Source: a virus. From it: a stretch of 32,231 nt of DNA. A program made the position numbers and the translations under genes. The DNA lies in IMG/VR virus record IMGVR_UViG_3300021961_000365, positions 1 through 32,231 of that record; one strand, written 5' to 3'. The notes under the pieces were generated by a model. The model worked only from the letters and a program-made list of their open reading frames with translations. It searched no databases and was not told the origin of the DNA. Positions 1-6,767 of this stretch are shown in pieces (position 1 is the first letter of the stretch; each line of letters starts with the position of its first letter).

Positions 1-26
1 GCTTCTTGTTTGTCGGTATTATCCAT
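1..26 (-). CDS. Start of a further late gene, cut by the window edge
   Basis: An ATG at 26 to 24 on the minus strand opens a frame reading MDNTDKQE up to the left edge. It overlaps the stop codon of the preceding small gene (TAA at 21 to 19) by a few bases, the same tight packing seen in the rest of this operon. Only eight codons are visible, so no function can be given; in a packaging operon the next gene is often the portal or another small protein, but that is inference. Confidence 0.4.
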
Positions 27-225
27 TTAATTGGCGGGTTCTAATGTCGGAAAGAATTGTGTGGGAATATCCTTTATACACCCCAATTTTATCAGCCAGA
101 CTACCGGGCGGGATAGGACGAGGGTCAGCAGTGAGGAGTTTACAAAGCATTTCAAAGCCAAGGAGTCTATCTACTTGCTCTGAAATCCAATCGGGATTAT
201 TAGTTATATCCCGTGAGGAGCGCAT
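19..225 (-). CDS. Small hypothetical protein in the packaging operon
   Basis: A 68-residue protein of unknown function reading MRSSRDITNN at its start. The C-terminal half (SLADKIGVYKGYSHTILSDI) looks like a short helix-turn-helix, but this is by eye only. I chose the ATG at 225; an ATG eight codons upstream at 249 is possible but would lengthen the overlap with the gene before it, which ends at 200. No Shine-Dalgarno sequence precedes either start, so translation is probably coupled to the upstream gene. A plus-strand frame covers the same bases, but the operon direction and the overlapping start at 26 favour the minus-strand reading. Confidence 0.5.
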   Translation of the reverse strand: MRSSRDITNNPDWISEQVDRLLGFEMLCKLLTADPRPIPPGSLADKIGVYKGYSHTILSDIRTRQLNG

Positions 226-586
226 GGCGGTAGGTTGTCCCAGTGGCATCAGTGATAGCGTGAATTGGAATACGCTTATTCAACAGTTTACCACGCAAGC
301 GGCGTGGGATGGCTACAGGCTTTTTGCCGCCAATCCCCACAATCTCACAATACACCCAATTAGGATTTTTGGCATTAGATAACACCATGCCTACAAATTG
401 ATTGGGGACAGCCAATGGGATGTCAATGGCTAGACGAATCTTGGCAATGCCAGCCTCGTTAAACCATGTGTTCTTACCAACGCCTTTGTAATCTGAAACA
501 TCGAGCTTAGTGGTTTTAAGCGTCATAAGCTCATTTACAGAAACGTTTAGTTCCTTAGCTAAGTCTGTTATACGAATAGCACTCAT
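200..586 (-). CDS. Small protein with an IF2-N-like N-terminal domain
   Basis: A 128-residue protein immediately downstream of the large terminase gene. Residues 1-25 (IRITDLAKELNVSVNELM) resemble the N-terminal IF2-N / helix-turn-helix module of translation initiation factor IF-2, which also appears in unrelated small proteins. The remainder is a basic, possibly beta-rich segment with no motif I recognise. The start is well supported: an AAAGGAGG ribosome binding site lies in the last codons of the terminase gene, eight bases before the ATG, making it one of the few strong Shine-Dalgarno sites in the operon. A DNA-binding helper of packaging or a regulator are both possible; the function is not established. 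Confidence 0.75.
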   Translation of the reverse strand: MSAIRITDLAKELNVSVNELMTLKTTKLDVSDYKGVGKNTWFNEAGIAKIRLAIDIPLAVPNQFVGMVLSNAKNPNWVYCEIVGIGGKKPVAIPRRLRGKLLNKRIPIHAITDATGTTYRHALLTGYN

Positions 587-2191
587 TTAATAGCCTCCTT
601 TAATTTTTGATACATCATACTTATTTTCCTTAACAAATTGGATTCCATCAATGGCAGCATAACGACATACGTCGATGGGGTCTTTCCACGCTTCGTCGGG
701 GCCGCCTTCGGCTGTGTATTCTTGGAACGCTTGGATAATGTTTTGACAACGGTTGGATACATAAAGGTGTGGGCGATTAACGCCATCTATTGAAATTTTT
801 CTATTGTAGGCCATCTTGCTTTGAATGGCTTGGATGCCATCCTCAATATCCAGTCCGGGCGCAGGAACGAATGTCAGGCCAGCCATAGACAAGTCTTCGA
901 TGATAGAAGAAGCCCCGTCCTGCCCCTGATACTTGGCCGCGCCTAAACGTGGGTCAATCAGCCGTTCAAAAATGTTTTCTTTGCCATCAGACTCTAGCGT
1001 CGTAATTAGATTAACATAATCCTTGATGCCATAGCCTAGCCCCTTAGACCCCTCGCCGCCTATCCATTTGCCGCTATGCCATTTAGCCCAATCTCCTACA
1101 GCAACGTCAGGCCATTCCCGATAGATGTAATACGTCTCTGTTTCGTCCACAGCTATCCAGCACATGAACCAATTCTTGCGGCCAGCAGGGTCTAGCACCA
1201 TGTACCTAGTGACATTTAGGCGAGGAATTTTTTCATGCGCTATGACATTTATATCCGTACTAAAATTAGGGAACTGACAGCTAAAGCTCTTGGTGGGAAT
1301 ACCATACGCACGGCACAGGATTTCTTCCTCTGGCCTATTGGCTAAGTCCTTGGCAATACGGTCATAGCCGCCAAAGGGATTGTCCTTTGTATGGAAGTAA
1401 ATGACGGCGGCATTACGATTCTTAGAATGTTGGATAGTGCTTACCATTCGTCCTCCAAGGAGTTCTGCTGGTTTGCTTTCTATTGTCGTAGCCCCGCCAA
1501 TGTAGTCGCGCACTACTTCCGTGTACCCATCAATAGGGGTAAACGTCACAATCATCTTGGCATTACGGGTAGCCAAACGGAATCTAAGGGTGTTCAGTAG
1601 GTCTGGCCCAATTAAATATTCGTCGCACCATGCCCCAATGTTCATCACCTTAGCATCCCTGCACCCCAACTCCGCACCTTCCAAGATGGTGTCGTTGTTT
1701 AAATACTGGGCATACGTCTTAAAAATTATTTGCGACAAGCTGTTAGGCAGAATCAAACTCCCTTTGCTGAAGCCGTTCTTTCTAGTGTAGCTAACATTCT
1801 CCTCAGCCCCCAGCATTTTCTTTCTATATTCTTCTGGCAGAGCATCATAGATGGCACTCTGCTGTTGACGTATGGATACATCGGCGTTCTGGCTAAAGCA
1901 CATGATGACGCTGCCGTGATTCTCAATAGCTGAATGAACTACAGCCCTAGCCGCATAACTTGTTTTACCAGAACGATTACCGCCGCTAATCAATATCTCT
2001 GTGAACTTGGCAAGCTGTATGTCCGCCTGTTTCCAATGCGGCAGGACAAAGCCATATCGATAGCTGTCCCGCTCGCTATTAGTAATAGACGAATGATATA
2101 TCTCCCACAGCTCCAGCAATTTACTAGGTTCCATCTGCGCCATCTCATCAGGCGTGGGCGGGCAAAGCACTGGGTGTGATTTCCACTTCAT
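587..2191 (-). CDS. terL: Terminase large subunit (packaging ATPase and nuclease)
   Basis: This 534-residue protein is the motor that pumps DNA into the prohead and cuts it. Residues 70-77 (GGNRSGKT) form the Walker A motif, residues 182-192 (VMNIGAWCDEY) fit Walker B with the catalytic acid, and TFTP at 216-219 fits the coupling motif. The C-terminal half has the layout of an RNase H-fold nuclease, with candidate metal-binding aspartates at 334 (VLDPAG) and 413 (LIDPRLG). Its length is normal for the family. The start overlaps the end of the small terminase gene by four bases, which supports both the start and a shared transcript. The packaging type (cos, pac or terminal repeats) cannot be told from this sequence. 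Confidence 0.95.
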   Translation of the reverse strand: MKWKSHPVLCPPTPDEMAQMEPSKLLELWEIYHSSITNSERDSYRYGFVLPHWKQADIQLAKFTEILISGGNRSGKTSYAARAVVHSAIENHGSVIMCFSQNADVSIRQQQSAIYDALPEEYRKKMLGAEENVSYTRKNGFSKGSLILPNSLSQIIFKTYAQYLNNDTILEGAELGCRDAKVMNIGAWCDEYLIGPDLLNTLRFRLATRNAKMIVTFTPIDGYTEVVRDYIGGATTIESKPAELLGGRMVSTIQHSKNRNAAVIYFHTKDNPFGGYDRIAKDLANRPEEEILCRAYGIPTKSFSCQFPNFSTDINVIAHEKIPRLNVTRYMVLDPAGRKNWFMCWIAVDETETYYIYREWPDVAVGDWAKWHSGKWIGGEGSKGLGYGIKDYVNLITTLESDGKENIFERLIDPRLGAAKYQGQDGASSIIEDLSMAGLTFVPAPGLDIEDGIQAIQSKMAYNRKISIDGVNRPHLYVSNRCQNIIQAFQEYTAEGGPDEAWKDPIDVCRYAAIDGIQFVKENKYDVSKIKGGY

Positions 2192-2721
2192 GCGGCGTTA
2201 TCTGGCGGCAACACAAAGCTTTCCACAGGAATAGCATCCTTAACCAAAGAAGCCTTAGCAGCATTGATGGCGGCAACAGCATCCTCTAAGGAAGGCTTCC
2301 CAGACCTATGCTCAATCACAACCTTGGCCTCGCCCAAGCTCTGTAACGCTTTATCCATAGCAATACCATAGGGCAGCACTAGGTCGCGGATGTTCACCTT
2401 CTTCATTGCCTCCTCATCATTTGCTAACATCTCAGCCTTCTGAGCAATTAGTAATCTCATCTTCTCCGCTATCTCAAACCCATCTGCGGCAAGCTGTTGC
2501 CTACGTACATCCATAGCCACTTCATTGCGGGCCTTCAAACTACTAATGGCATTAAACGACAATCCCGTCTCTTTGCGTATCTCCTCAAACGTCCATCCCT
2601 GACATAGCCTCTCTAACGCCAACACAGCCTCTTTAGGGCGTTTTGATTCCGTAAGCGCACCATTACCCCCATGAGATGCCACACTCGCCGCAATGACAGG
2701 TAAAACGTATTCCTTATCCAT
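2188..2721 (-). CDS. terS: Probable terminase small subunit
   Basis: A 177-residue, largely helical protein directly upstream of the large terminase with a four-base overlap, the usual position of the small terminase, which recognises phage DNA for packaging. Residues 43-66 (WTFEEIRKETGLSFNAISSL) look like a helix-turn-helix, as in many small terminases, and are followed by long charged helices suited to ring assembly. The N-terminus is the first ATG of the operon; no other ATG occurs before residue 70. A consensus-like promoter lies only six bases upstream of this ATG, so the message may be leaderless. The call rests on position, size and helix-turn-helix. Confidence 0.8.
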   Translation of the reverse strand: MDKEYVLPVIAASVASHGGNGALTESKRPKEAVLALERLCQGWTFEEIRKETGLSFNAISSLKARNEVAMDVRRQQLAADGFEIAEKMRLLIAQKAEMLANDEEAMKKVNIRDLVLPYGIAMDKALQSLGEAKVVIEHRSGKPSLEDAVAAINAAKASLVKDAIPVESFVLPPDNAA

Positions 2722-2727
2722 CCCAGA

Positions 2728-2756
2728 ATCCTACCCCCCAACAACATCTGTGTCAA
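2728..2756 (-). promoter_or_regulatory. Sigma70-like promoter for the packaging operon
   Basis: On the minus strand TTGACA (2756 to 2751) is a perfect -35 box, followed by a 17-base spacer and TAGGAT (2733 to 2728) as -10 box. Only six bases separate the -10 box from the ATG at 2721, so initiation about seven bases downstream would begin at the A of the start codon and give a leaderless message. The spacer contains a run of six G residues, so slippage there would alter the spacing. Confidence 0.65.
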
Positions 2757-2833
2757 TACTATTCTAATTCCATTGAATTCGGGGGAATTAAATGTCCATT
2801 ATCTCTGACGATATGTCCTGCAGCATTTCTTTA

Positions 2834-3060
2834 CACGTTAAATAAACGTGATAAGAAAAGCCAATTTTTTTGCGGCACCCCCTATAGATAAACAATCATC
2901 TATTATCACTTACGGCCATAAACATCCTTTAACCAATCATATCCTAGCTACTTTGGCGGCACCCATACTACCTATAAGGAGTGTTTTAGCTTTATACCCT
3001 AGAAGTAGTATCATAATACTAGCAGCTAGCAGGCAGGCATCATCACGAAACAGATTTCGT
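2834..3060. repeat. Cluster of four short inverted repeats, operator-like
   Basis: Four perfect 6-bp dyads with short spacers lie within 230 bases: CACGTT/AACGTG (2834-2850, spacer 5), ATAGAT/ATCTAT (2884-2903, spacer 8), TAGTAT/ATACTA (3006-3021, spacer 4) and ACGAAA/TTTCGT (3045-3060, spacer 4, itself flanked by ATCATC and CATCAT). Their sequences differ, so they are not copies of a single operator. Short dyads arise by chance in AT-rich DNA, so the clustering matters more than any single one. Confidence 0.4.
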
Positions 3061-3153
3061 CATCATAGCAGGCCATGTTGCAATTTTTTTTAGGGCGGTG
3101 CTAACCTAATCGTAATTCTCTTGCTGGCCAGCCGCCTGACCCCCGCCCCCCCC

Positions 3154-3179
3154 CTATTGCTGAGATTGCGTCTCAATAG
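3154..3179. repeat. Imperfect hairpin next to a C-run
   Basis: CTATT (3154-3158) pairs with AATAG (3175-3179) and GAGA (3162-3165) with TCTC (3171-3174), leaving a three-base bulge and a five-base loop. No T-tract follows on either strand, so it is not a typical terminator. It directly abuts the C5-G-C9 tract at 3140-3154. Confidence 0.35.
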
Positions 3180-3185
3180 CAGGCA

Positions 3186-3200
3186 TTAGAATGATTCTAA
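3186..3200. promoter_or_regulatory. Perfect 7-1-7 dyad, candidate operator
   Basis: TTAGAAT-G-ATTCTAA is a perfect 15-base palindrome around a single central base. The 7-1-7 geometry and A/T-rich ends resemble operators of the Fur/PerR family, but the match is by eye and any dimeric helix-turn-helix repressor could use such a site. It sits midway between the two divergent operons. Confidence 0.4.
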
Positions 3201-3368
3201 ATAGTGTAAAAAAGTTGTGTAAATTGTTGGTAATCGAAACAGGCCAAAATGAGATATAGGCCAAATGACAGCTAGGTCAGTAGCTAGACAGCCACCGCAA
3301 CAGGAGGCCACCAATTGCAACAGGATTGGCAGCAATCGGCCTTCCAGCAATTGTAAAAAAGCAAGAAT

Positions 3369-3397
3369 TTGAGGCCATTTGTATAGGGTTATATATA
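3369..3397 (+). promoter_or_regulatory. Candidate rightward promoter (distal)
   Basis: TTGAGG (3369-3374) is separated by 17 bases from TATATA (3392-3397) inside a run of alternating T and A. Each box matches the sigma70 consensus at four of six positions. It would give a leader of about 300 bases before the first gene at 3702. Confidence 0.35.
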
Positions 3398-3450
3398 TAC
3401 AGCAGCGCGCAGGCGATGAAAGCGAGGGTGGAGGAAAGGGATTTCCTGCT

Positions 3451-3547
3451 GCCTGTTCCACTGCCTGTCTGCTGCCTGCCTGCCACAAGCCACAGCCTGT
3501 TTTCTGGTGATCGTCGCCTGCTGGCCTCCTGCTCCTTTGTCTGCCTG
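3451..3547 (+). repeat. Clustered GCCTG words in a pyrimidine-rich tract
   Basis: Seven copies of GCCTG, often as CTGCCTG, lie on the plus strand at 3451, 3463, 3474, 3478, 3495, 3516 and 3543. A purine-rich stretch (3415-3441) lies just before them and a GGAAA/TTTCC dyad marks the junction (3433-3446). Spacing is irregular, so they are not classical iterons. They could be binding sites for a replication or control protein, or simple low-complexity drift. Confidence 0.35.
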
Positions 3548-3615
3548 CTGCTGGCTTTTCTTCTCTCGCAGATTTGGTGGCCGCCGAACTTTTTCAGAGC
3601 GCGAAAAATATAGTG

Positions 3616-3643
3616 TTGACTCGGCGACTGGTGGCCCTAGATT
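3616..3643 (+). promoter_or_regulatory. Candidate rightward promoter (proximal) for the MoxR module
   Basis: TTGACT (3616-3621) matches the -35 consensus at five of six positions. A 16-base spacer leads to TAGATT (3638-3643), a weaker -10 box. The start codon of the first gene lies about 58 bases further on. A small TTCGC/GCGAA dyad (3642-3655) overlaps the expected transcription start and could be an operator. Confidence 0.5.
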
Positions 3644-3701
3644 CGCAGCAGCGAAGCGACAACCGCCGAGCAAAGGCCAGAAAACAAACAGAAATAAAAT
3701 C

Positions 3702-4727
3702 ATGATCTCCCTCACAAAGTTAATCTCAGCCAGACTCAAAGTCTTGCTTGTTGGTCAGCCAGCACTTGCGAAAACGGCGCGCATCAAATTGTCAGCAGAG
3801 GAGGCCGATCACAAATTTATCGTGATTCGCCTAAGCCTTGCCGAGCGCGTCGATTTGGCAGGCTGTTTGGTTCCCGATTTCGCTGATGGCATTACTCGCC
3901 AGCTTCCCCTTGCGATGCTCAAATATCTGCAAACCACAACTGACAAAGTGCTAGTGCTTCTCGATGATTTAGGCCAAGCGCCAACAGACGTTCAAGCTGC
4001 TGCCATGTCATTATTCGACGCTGGTTTTTTATCGCCTTCTGTGCTGATCTGGGGAGCAACCAATCGGCCTGCTGACAAGGCTAATTGCGTTGGCCTCTGT
4101 GAGCCATTGCGGAGCAGATTTGACCTCGCTTTTTCTATGGCAACACCTAACGCGGTTCCCTCCACCGTTGGCCCTGTGATGCTGTCCACTTGGCAAGATG
4201 AAGTCGATGGCTGGTGTTTGTGGGCTGCTGGCAAGGAGTATGCGGCCGAGATTGTGGCCTTCCATGCTTCCACCTATGGCAAGTCACTTTATCAGTGGAA
4301 ACCTAACGCCGATCCTGCTGCGAGAATGCCAGACTTCCGCTCATGGGAATCAGTGGCCAAGATGTGGCAAGCTGGCATTCGTGATGTTGACAGCATCGCC
4401 GCCGCCATTGGCAAGCCTGCTGCCATCGAGTTTACCGCATTCGCTGCGATGGTTGACGAGTTGCCAACGCCACAGCAAATCTGGGCTGACCCGCACACTG
4501 CGATGATTCCCACCTCGGCCTCTGCGCGCTTCTTGATTGCGTCGATTCTTGCTCGCGCCGTGGAGGGTAAAACCTCCCGCGCTTTCGTCATCTACTTTAC
4601 TCGCCTAGAAATTCACCTCGCTGCATTCGCTGCACGCGTTGCGTTCAAACGCATTGGCGACAAACTTGCTGGCTCATCAGAGTGGCACGTTTGGTTCTTA
4701 AAAAATTCTGCTTTGTTCCAATCATAA
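3702..4727 (+). CDS. MoxR-type AAA ATPase
   Basis: A 341-residue AAA+ ATPase of the MoxR type, a group of chaperone-like remodelling ATPases usually paired with a VWA-domain partner. Visible motifs: Walker A GQPALAKT at 18-25, Walker B VLLDDL at 85-90, sensor-1 region GATNRP at 118-123 and an arginine-finger-like PLRSRFD at 135-141. The order and spacing are normal for MoxR. The C-terminal 190 residues are helical and unassigned. I use the ATG at 3702, because upstream codons in the same frame read through the promoter region and encode no plausible domain. No Shine-Dalgarno site is present (leader AGAAATAAAATC). It heads a three-gene module ending in a VWA protein at 6674, its likely partner. 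Confidence 0.85.
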   Translation: MISLTKLISARLKVLLVGQPALAKTARIKLSAEEADHKFIVIRLSLAERVDLAGCLVPDFADGITRQLPLAMLKYLQTTTDKVLVLLDDLGQAPTDVQAAAMSLFDAGFLSPSVLIWGATNRPADKANCVGLCEPLRSRFDLAFSMATPNAVPSTVGPVMLSTWQDEVDGWCLWAAGKEYAAEIVAFHASTYGKSLYQWKPNADPAARMPDFRSWESVAKMWQAGIRDVDSIAAAIGKPAAIEFTAFAAMVDELPTPQQIWADPHTAMIPTSASARFLIASILARAVEGKTSRAFVIYFTRLEIHLAAFAARVAFKRIGDKLAGSSEWHVWFLKNSALFQS

Positions 4728-4729
4728 AC

Positions 4730-4751
4730 CGTCTACACAACGTCTACACAA
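4730..4751 (+). repeat. Tandem 11-base repeat before the second module gene
   Basis: CGTCTACACAA occurs twice in direct tandem (4730-4740 and 4741-4751), filling most of the gap between the MoxR stop codon and the next ATG at 4760. It takes the place where a ribosome binding site would be expected; no Shine-Dalgarno sequence is present. Confidence 0.6.
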
Positions 4752-4759
4752 AAAATAAA

Positions 4760-5557
4760 ATGCCATCCTCCAATAATCAGTTAGCTTCCCGCGCCGTCAT
4801 CGCGCTTTTCAAAACTGGCGCTTGGCGCGCAGTCAAGACTCATGTTTCGGAGTCACAGCAAGAGAATCAACGTCATGGCCTCACAGATGAGGCCAAGGTT
4901 CAAGTGAGAATCTGCTCTCATCCTGCTCTTGCTGAAATCACTAAACTCCATGCGGAGGCTCGCGCTGCCCATTATCGCTTGTCGCTGCCAGCCACTGACG
5001 ATGGCTTGCGCTTGCTGGCTGGCGCTCGCCAGCTAGAGCATTCGGCTGTCATGGCTGGCTTTGCTTCGCGTCATCTGGCGCTAGTGGCCAATTTCTGCGC
5101 TGCTTATGAGGCCGAGCGCGCATCTGCTCCTGTTCGTCTTAATGGCCTCTACATTGCGGCGCAATGGCCTTCCGTCAGCGAGGTGGAGGCGCGGTTCAGC
5201 TTCTCATCGCGTTACCTTCCGGTTCCGGTGCTTGGCCAATGGGAACAGTGGCTCGCTGAGAGCGCCGAAAAAGCAGAAGCCGAGCTGAAAGATCGGCTTG
5301 CTGATGCTGTGACGAAATTAGCTCACAAGCTGGCTGATAGTAAGGCCATCTTTCGTGACAGTCTGCTTGGTAATCTCGCTGACATTTGCGCGCTGGCTGG
5401 TGACTTAAACCTTCGCGCAGACCCAACCATTGCAGCGCTTGCCAGCCAAGCTGCCAGCCTCTGTGATGTTCCCGCCGAGAAGTTACGCGATAGCGCCACA
5501 CTGCGCGCTTCCACTGCTTCCCGCGCTGCTTCGATTTGTTCCATGTTCAAACTGTAA
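4760..5557 (+). CDS. Helical protein of unknown function between MoxR and VWA genes
   Basis: A 265-residue, alanine-rich and probably all-helical protein that I do not recognise. It starts at the ATG at 4760, right after a tandem 11-base repeat; in-frame upstream codons would overlap the MoxR gene and look unlikely. It shares the module's frequent GCT/GCC/GGC codons. Charged helical segments near residues 60-120 and 170-230 could form coiled coils. It has no signal peptide or membrane segment. It ends four bases before the VWA gene start, so the three genes are surely one transcript. Its constant place between an ATPase and a VWA protein suggests an adaptor or substrate-binding subunit, which is inference. 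Confidence 0.75.
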   Translation: MPSSNNQLASRAVIALFKTGAWRAVKTHVSESQQENQRHGLTDEAKVQVRICSHPALAEITKLHAEARAAHYRLSLPATDDGLRLLAGARQLEHSAVMAGFASRHLALVANFCAAYEAERASAPVRLNGLYIAAQWPSVSEVEARFSFSSRYLPVPVLGQWEQWLAESAEKAEAELKDRLADAVTKLAHKLADSKAIFRDSLLGNLADICALAGDLNLRADPTIAALASQAASLCDVPAEKLRDSATLRASTASRAASICSMFKL

Positions 5558-5561
5558 TTCT

Positions 5562-6674
5562 ATGAATCTCCCTATCTCATTATTCCGCGCTCGCGACTGG
5601 GCGCTTCGCACTCCTTCCACTGTGTTTTACGGTGTTCTTGCCTCCAATCTGCTTGATGTTCTTGATGACAGCATCGACACAGCCTGCACTGATGGCAAAG
5701 TGATTAAATGGAACCCAAAGTTTTTGGCTTCGCTGACTGAAGAAGAAGTCCGCTTTGTGCTGCTTCACGAAACCTTGCACTGTTCTAACCAGCATTTCTG
5801 GCGCTTGCCATTAAATCGCCGTGGGAACATCGCTGGCGATTATGTCATCAACGCCATTCTATCGAAGATTGCTGGCCTAAAAATGCCCAAGGGTGGCCTT
5901 TTAGATGCCAAATATTCCAACATGGCAGAAGAACAGGTGTTGGCGCTTCTGCCCAAAGATGAGGATGACGAGCAGGAAGGTGACGGTGGTGGCTGTGGTG
6001 GCTTTGGCGAACCAGCGCCAGACGCTCCAGAGGCCAGCCAGACGCTTTCGCAAGAATGGACAGGCGCTATCTTGCAAGCTGACAACGCGCAGCGCAGTGC
6101 AGGCGCTGGCAGCGCGCCTGCTGATATGCAGCGCATGATTGACGCAATCAAGGTCAGCTCGCCAGATTGGAAGCAGGAAATGGCTGACTTTGTAAAGTCT
6201 GCTGTCAGCCAGCGAAACGATTGGTCGCGCTCATCTCGCCGCATGGCTTCTGCTCCTTGCATCTATCCGCGCAAGCGCGCCGAGCAGATTGGGCAAATTG
6301 TTTTTGTGCGCGACACGTCTGGCAGTGTAGACGGCGCGATTTTGAATGCGTTTAACGCGCTCATACAATCAGCAATGGCAGACACAAACTGTTCCGCAAT
6401 CTTGCTTGATGCTGACGCTAGTGTCCGTGCTGAATATCGGCTGTCTGCTGGTGATGCTGTGCCAGCCACTGCCAAAGGCGGCGGCGGGACATCCTTCCAG
6501 CCTGCATTTGATCGCATTGCAGCGATCATTGCAGACGGTGAGGCTGTGGCTGGTGTTGTCTATCTCACCGACTTAGAAGGCCCACAGGCTGACGCTTTCG
6601 ACCTGCCTGTGCTTTGGCTTTGCACGACCGATCTAGTGGCCGCCTTTGGCCGAACCGTGAAGGTGAACCTCTAG
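5562..6674 (+). CDS. Metallopeptidase-like (HExxH) protein with C-terminal VWA domain
   Basis: A 370-residue protein with two recognisable parts. The N-terminal part has a zinc-metallopeptidase signature HETLH at 69-73, with a further histidine at 78, set in LLHETLHCSNQH as in DUF2201-type putative metallopeptidases. After an acidic, glycine-rich linker (133-165) comes a VWA-like domain from about 245. It carries all three pieces of a metal-dependent adhesion site: DTSGS at 251-255, T310 in GGGGTSF, and D337 in YLTDLEG. VWA proteins of this kind are the usual partners of MoxR ATPases. Whether the peptidase is active cannot be seen. The start at 5562 follows the previous gene by four bases. 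Two strong hairpins lie just downstream. Confidence 0.85.
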   Translation: MNLPISLFRARDWALRTPSTVFYGVLASNLLDVLDDSIDTACTDGKVIKWNPKFLASLTEEEVRFVLLHETLHCSNQHFWRLPLNRRGNIAGDYVINAILSKIAGLKMPKGGLLDAKYSNMAEEQVLALLPKDEDDEQEGDGGGCGGFGEPAPDAPEASQTLSQEWTGAILQADNAQRSAGAGSAPADMQRMIDAIKVSSPDWKQEMADFVKSAVSQRNDWSRSSRRMASAPCIYPRKRAEQIGQIVFVRDTSGSVDGAILNAFNALIQSAMADTNCSAILLDADASVRAEYRLSAGDAVPATAKGGGGTSFQPAFDRIAAIIADGEAVAGVVYLTDLEGPQADAFDLPVLWLCTTDLVAAFGRTVKVNL

Positions 6675-6690
6675 CCATCTAGCAGACATG

Positions 6691-6754
6691 GCAGGCCAGC
6701 GCCTCTGCTGGCCTGCTCCTTTGGGCCTTCTTATCAGAAGGCCCAGAGGAGCAG
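6691..6754 (+). promoter_or_regulatory. Overlapping strong hairpins, possible attenuator or processing site
   Basis: GCAGGCCAG (6691-6699) pairs perfectly with CTGGCCTGC (6708-6716). Overlapping it by four bases, 6713-6731 pairs with 6736-6754 to give a 19-bp stem with one G-U pair and a TATC loop. The two cannot both form completely. No U-tract follows, so it is not a standard terminator. The right arm contains AGGAG (6747-6751), the only ribosome-binding-like sequence for the next gene, so the stem could also mask translation. Confidence 0.65.
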
Positions 6755-6767
6755 CTTGCTCCATCTT

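Larger units (their letters stand above)
2722..3701. other. Non-coding control region between divergent operons
   Basis: Almost 1 kb separates the leftward packaging operon from the rightward early operon, a large gap for a genome where neighbouring genes overlap. Short frames exist on both strands, but they are compositionally odd and overlap each other, and I accept none. The region holds a promoter facing left, two candidate promoters facing right, at least five short perfect dyads, a GCTGGCCAGC palindrome (3123-3132), a C5-G-C9 tract (3140-3154), T-runs near 2863 and 3082, an AT-rich stretch (3389-3399) and clustered GCCTG words (3451-3547). The word GCGGCACCC followed by a CTATA recurs near 2871 and 2961. 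This mix fits a regulatory hub and possibly an origin; the origin role is inference. Confidence 0.7.

Noticed and set aside
44-382. Plus-strand open frame of 112 codons at the left edge
   Set aside because: It lies antisense to two tightly coupled minus-strand genes, has no ribosome binding site and no protein-like pattern.
3186-3701. Several open frames in the control region, including an upstream extension of the MoxR gene
   Set aside because: They overlap each other on both strands, consist of low-complexity Cys/Leu/Pro-rich sequence and cover promoter-like elements. The MoxR domain begins cleanly at 3702.
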